Assembly (NCBI GenBank): GCA_019084025.1
Contig: JAHRBI010000005.1
Location: forward strand, 248,001 to 312,000
Direction: 5' to 3'
Length of the DNA: 64,000 nt
Source of the DNA: Burkholderiaceae bacterium DAT-1
GTDB taxonomy: Bacteria; Pseudomonadota; Gammaproteobacteria; Burkholderiales; Chitinimonadaceae
Shown: positions 61,796-64,000 of the stretch, piece by piece
Numbering within the stretch: the first letter of the stretch is position 1
Layout: every line of letters begins with the position of its first letter
Program-made: the position numbers and the translations under genes
The notes under the pieces: model-generated
Databases searched by the model: none
The model's input: the letters and a program-made list of their open reading frames with translations, nothing else
Told to the model about the DNA's origin: nothing

Positions 61796-64000
61796 ATGCA
61801 AACAATGATGGACACCGCGAGCCCGGCTCAGTACACCCCCAAGGTGGACGTGGCTGTTGAAGCCCCGGCAGGCGCCGAATACAAAACCATTCGCCGTAAC
61901 GGTGCAGTTGTGCCGTTCGAGCCCATGAAGATTTCGGTCGCCGTGACCAAGGCTTTCCTCGCAGTGCACGGTGCCTCTGCCGCGCAATCCGCGTCGGTAC
62001 GTGAAACCGTGCAGCGCATCACTGATCAGGTTGTGAACGCACTCATGCGTCGCAAACCCGAAGGTGGTGCCATCCACATTGAAGACATTCAGGATCAGGT
62101 GGAACTGGCCTTGATGCGTTCCGGCGAGCACGATGTGGCACGTTCCTACGTGCTGTATCGCGAGCGTCGTACCCAGGAGCGGCTTGCTAAGGGAGAGGAA
62201 GCCACTCCGGCCACCACCGGCATCAGCATTGACGACAATGGCATCAAAAAGCCATTAGAAACCGGCAAGCTGAAGGCTTTGATCCAGTCTGCCTGCAAGG
62301 GTCTGGAAAGCGTGACCAGCGCTGACCAGATCCTCGGCGAAACCCTCAAGAATCTGTACGATGGTGTACCGGCTGAAGAAGTACGCAAGTCCGCCATCCT
62401 GTCTGCCCGTCAGCTGATTGAGAAGGAACCCGCTTATTCGCGCGTAACTGCTCGCTTGCTGATGCATAGCCTCCGTCGCGAAGTGCTCGGTGAAGAAGTG
62501 ACCCATGAGGAGATGGAGACACGCTACGCCGAGTACTTCCCGACCTTTATCAAGCGCGGCATTGAAGCCGGACTGCTCAACGACGAACTGGCTCAGTTCG
62601 ACCTCGAGCGCATGTCCAAGGCACTGAAGTTCGAACGCGATAACCAGTTCGATTACCTCGGCCTGCAAACCCTGTACGACCGCTATTTCCTGCACGTGCA
62701 CGGCGAGCGCATCGAACTGCCACAGGCATTCTACATGCGCGTGGCCATGGGCCTGGCCCTGCGCGAAATCGACCGCGAAGCACGCGCCATCGAGTTCTAC
62801 AATCTGCTGTCGACCTTCGACTTCATGTCGTCGACCCCGACCCTGTTCAACTCCGGTACGCATCACAGCCAGCTGTCCAGCTGCTACCTGACCACCATCG
62901 CCGATGACCTGGATGGCATCTACGAAGGTCTGAAGGAAAATGCCCTGCTGTCCAAGTTTGCTGGCGGTCTGGGTAACGACTGGACACCTGTCCGTGCACT
63001 GGGTTCGCATATCAAGGGTACCAATGGCAAGTCGCAAGGCGTGGTGCCGTTCCTGAAGGTGGTGAACGACACCGCCGTGGCCGTGAATCAGGGTGGCAAG
63101 CGCAAGGGCGCTGTCTGTGCCTACCTGGAAACCTGGCACGCCGATATCGAGGAATTCCTCGAACTGCGCAAAAACACCGGTGATGATCGCCGTCGTACCC
63201 ACGACATGAACACCGCCAACTGGATTCCGGACTTGTTCATGAAGCGCGTGATGGAAGGCGCTGACTGGACCCTGTTTACTCCGTCCGAAGCACCGGATCT
63301 GCACGATCTGTACGGCAAGGCCTTCGAAGAAGCCTATGTGAAGTACGAAGCCAAGGCTGACCGTGGCGAAATGCGTGTGTGGAAGCGCATCCCTGCCCTG
63401 CAACTGTGGCGCAAGATGCTGACCATGCTGTTCGAAACCGGCCATCCATGGTTCACCTTCAAGGACCCGTGCAATATCCGCAGCCCGCAGCAGCACGTAG
63501 GCGTGGTGCACTCGTCCAACCTGTGTACCGAAATCACGCTGAACACCAACGCCAGCGAAATCGCCGTGTGTAACCTGGGTTCCATCAATCTGGTGAACCA
63601 CATGGTTGAAGGCGAAGACGGTGTCTTCCGTCTGGACAGCGAGAAGCTGAAGCGCACCGCCAAGACCGCGATGCGTATGCTGGACAACGTGGTGGATATC
63701 AACTTCTACCCGGTGAAGAAGGCACGCAACGCCAATCTGCGCCACCGTCCAGTTGGTCTGGGCATCATGGGCTTCCAGGATTGCCTGCACCTGATGCGCG
63801 TACCGTACGCCAGCGAAGGCGCTGTGCAGTTCGCCGACGAATCGATGGAAGCCGTGGCTTACCACGCTTACTGGGCATCGACCGAGCTGGCCGAAGAGCG
63901 CGGCAAGTACCCGAGCTACGCCGGCAGCCTGTGGAGCAAGGGCATTCTGCCGCAAGACAGTATCGACATGCTGGCCGCCGAGCGCGGTGGGTATCTGGAG
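61796..64000 (+). CDS. nrdA: Class I ribonucleoside-diphosphate reductase alpha subunit NrdA (cut by window edge)
   Basis: The frame is open to the window edge (735 residues seen). The ATG at 61796 follows an AGGGGA site. An ATP-cone (about 22-115, YKTIRRNGAVVPFEP) is followed by a second, less obvious cone-like region (about 140-225, ending RLLMHSLRREVLG), as in Pseudomonas-type NrdA. The catalytic barrel shows SSTPTLFNSGT, LSSCYLTTI (redox Cys), NLCTEI (radical Cys and Glu) and HRPVGLGIMGFQD. The enzyme reduces ribonucleotides to deoxyribonucleotides with NrdB, which should lie to the right. ATP-cones sense ATP/dATP and control activity; NrdR boxes upstream control transcription. Confidence 0.95.
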   Translation, partial: MQTMMDTASPAQYTPKVDVAVEAPAGAEYKTIRRNGAVVPFEPMKISVAVTKAFLAVHGASAAQSASVRETVQRITDQVVNALMRRKPEGGAIHIEDIQDQVELALMRSGEHDVARSYVLYRERRTQERLAKGEEATPATTGISIDDNGIKKPLETGKLKALIQSACKGLESVTSADQILGETLKNLYDGVPAEEVRKSAILSARQLIEKEPAYSRVTARLLMHSLRREVLGEEVTHEEMETRYAEYFPTFIKRGIEAGLLNDELAQFDLERMSKALKFERDNQFDYLGLQTLYDRYFLHVHGERIELPQAFYMRVAMGLALREIDREARAIEFYNLLSTFDFMSSTPTLFNSGTHHSQLSSCYLTTIADDLDGIYEGLKENALLSKFAGGLGNDWTPVRALGSHIKGTNGKSQGVVPFLKVVNDTAVAVNQGGKRKGAVCAYLETWHADIEEFLELRKNTGDDRRRTHDMNTANWIPDLFMKRVMEGADWTLFTPSEAPDLHDLYGKAFEEAYVKYEAKADRGEMRVWKRIPALQLWRKMLTMLFETGHPWFTFKDPCNIRSPQQHVGVVHSSNLCTEITLNTNASEIAVCNLGSINLVNHMVEGEDGVFRLDSEKLKRTAKTAMRMLDNVVDINFYPVKKARNANLRHRPVGLGIMGFQDCLHLMRVPYASEGAVQFADESMEAVAYHAYWASTELAEERGKYPSYAGSLWSKGILPQDSIDMLAAERGGYLE

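Noticed and set aside
62255-63955. 566-codon minus-strand frame opposite nrdA
   Set aside because: NrdA is unmistakable on the plus strand; the reverse frame is an artefact of codon use.

Overview
The window looks like chromosomal DNA of a motile, aerobic betaproteobacterium, probably of the order Neisseriales; this is a judgement from gene content and protein style, not from a marker gene. Pointers are a polar-type flagellar operon behind a sigma-54 promoter, a second infA, an FMN riboswitch on a stand-alone ribB, a RoxA/YcfD hydroxylase, SlyD with a His-rich tail, and an NrdR-controlled class I nrdA. No rRNA, tRNA, insertion sequence, prophage or CRISPR array was seen.

Layout. 1-1238 (minus): start of a giant protein made only of 8-residue repeats arranged in 80-residue super-repeats. 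1736-10983 (plus): a chemosensory operon STAS-cheA-mcp-cheW-mcp-cheW-cheR-cheB, with a duplicated mcp-cheW cassette and no cheY or cheD. 11024-16557 (minus): flgJ-flgK-flgL, with an oversized FlgK. 16709-26416: an iodotyrosine-deiodinase-like flavoprotein and a group of exported hydrolases (M28, amidase, S9D-like, S53), then a small beta-barrel protein. 26563-33243: a GlxA/AraC-type regulator divergent from a four-gene beta-oxidation operon. 33324-39127: twin cyclophilin lipoproteins, a Mug-like DNA glycosylase, OsmC, pirin, infA paralogue and riboswitch-controlled ribB. 39237-47303: a tricorn-like S41 protease, a methyltransferase, a small membrane protein and a large PAS-GGDEF-EAL protein.

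47587-52617 (plus) is the most interesting locus. A 57-codon gene for a probable RiPP precursor is followed by a read-through hairpin and then by an ATP-grasp peptide maturase of the MvdC/MvdD (graspetide) type, an SDH/ClpP-fold serine protease, a MauE-like membrane protein, a MauD/TlpA-like thiol protein and an ABC exporter, mostly with overlapping start and stop codons. The precursor has exactly two cysteines (37 and 57), so a peptide both cross-linked by the ATP-grasp enzyme and disulfide-bonded by the MauE/MauD pair is a natural working hypothesis. It fits none of the graspetide groups I can name with confidence.

52710-64000 is mostly housekeeping: folE, a BLUF photosensor, an exported alpha-carbonic anhydrase, a DUF455/DUF1653 pair, a beta-barrel protein, an M14 cytosolic carboxypeptidase, an overlapping GNAT/ychJ/roxA group, a peroxiredoxin with an altered active site, slyD, and nrdA running off the right edge behind two NrdR boxes.
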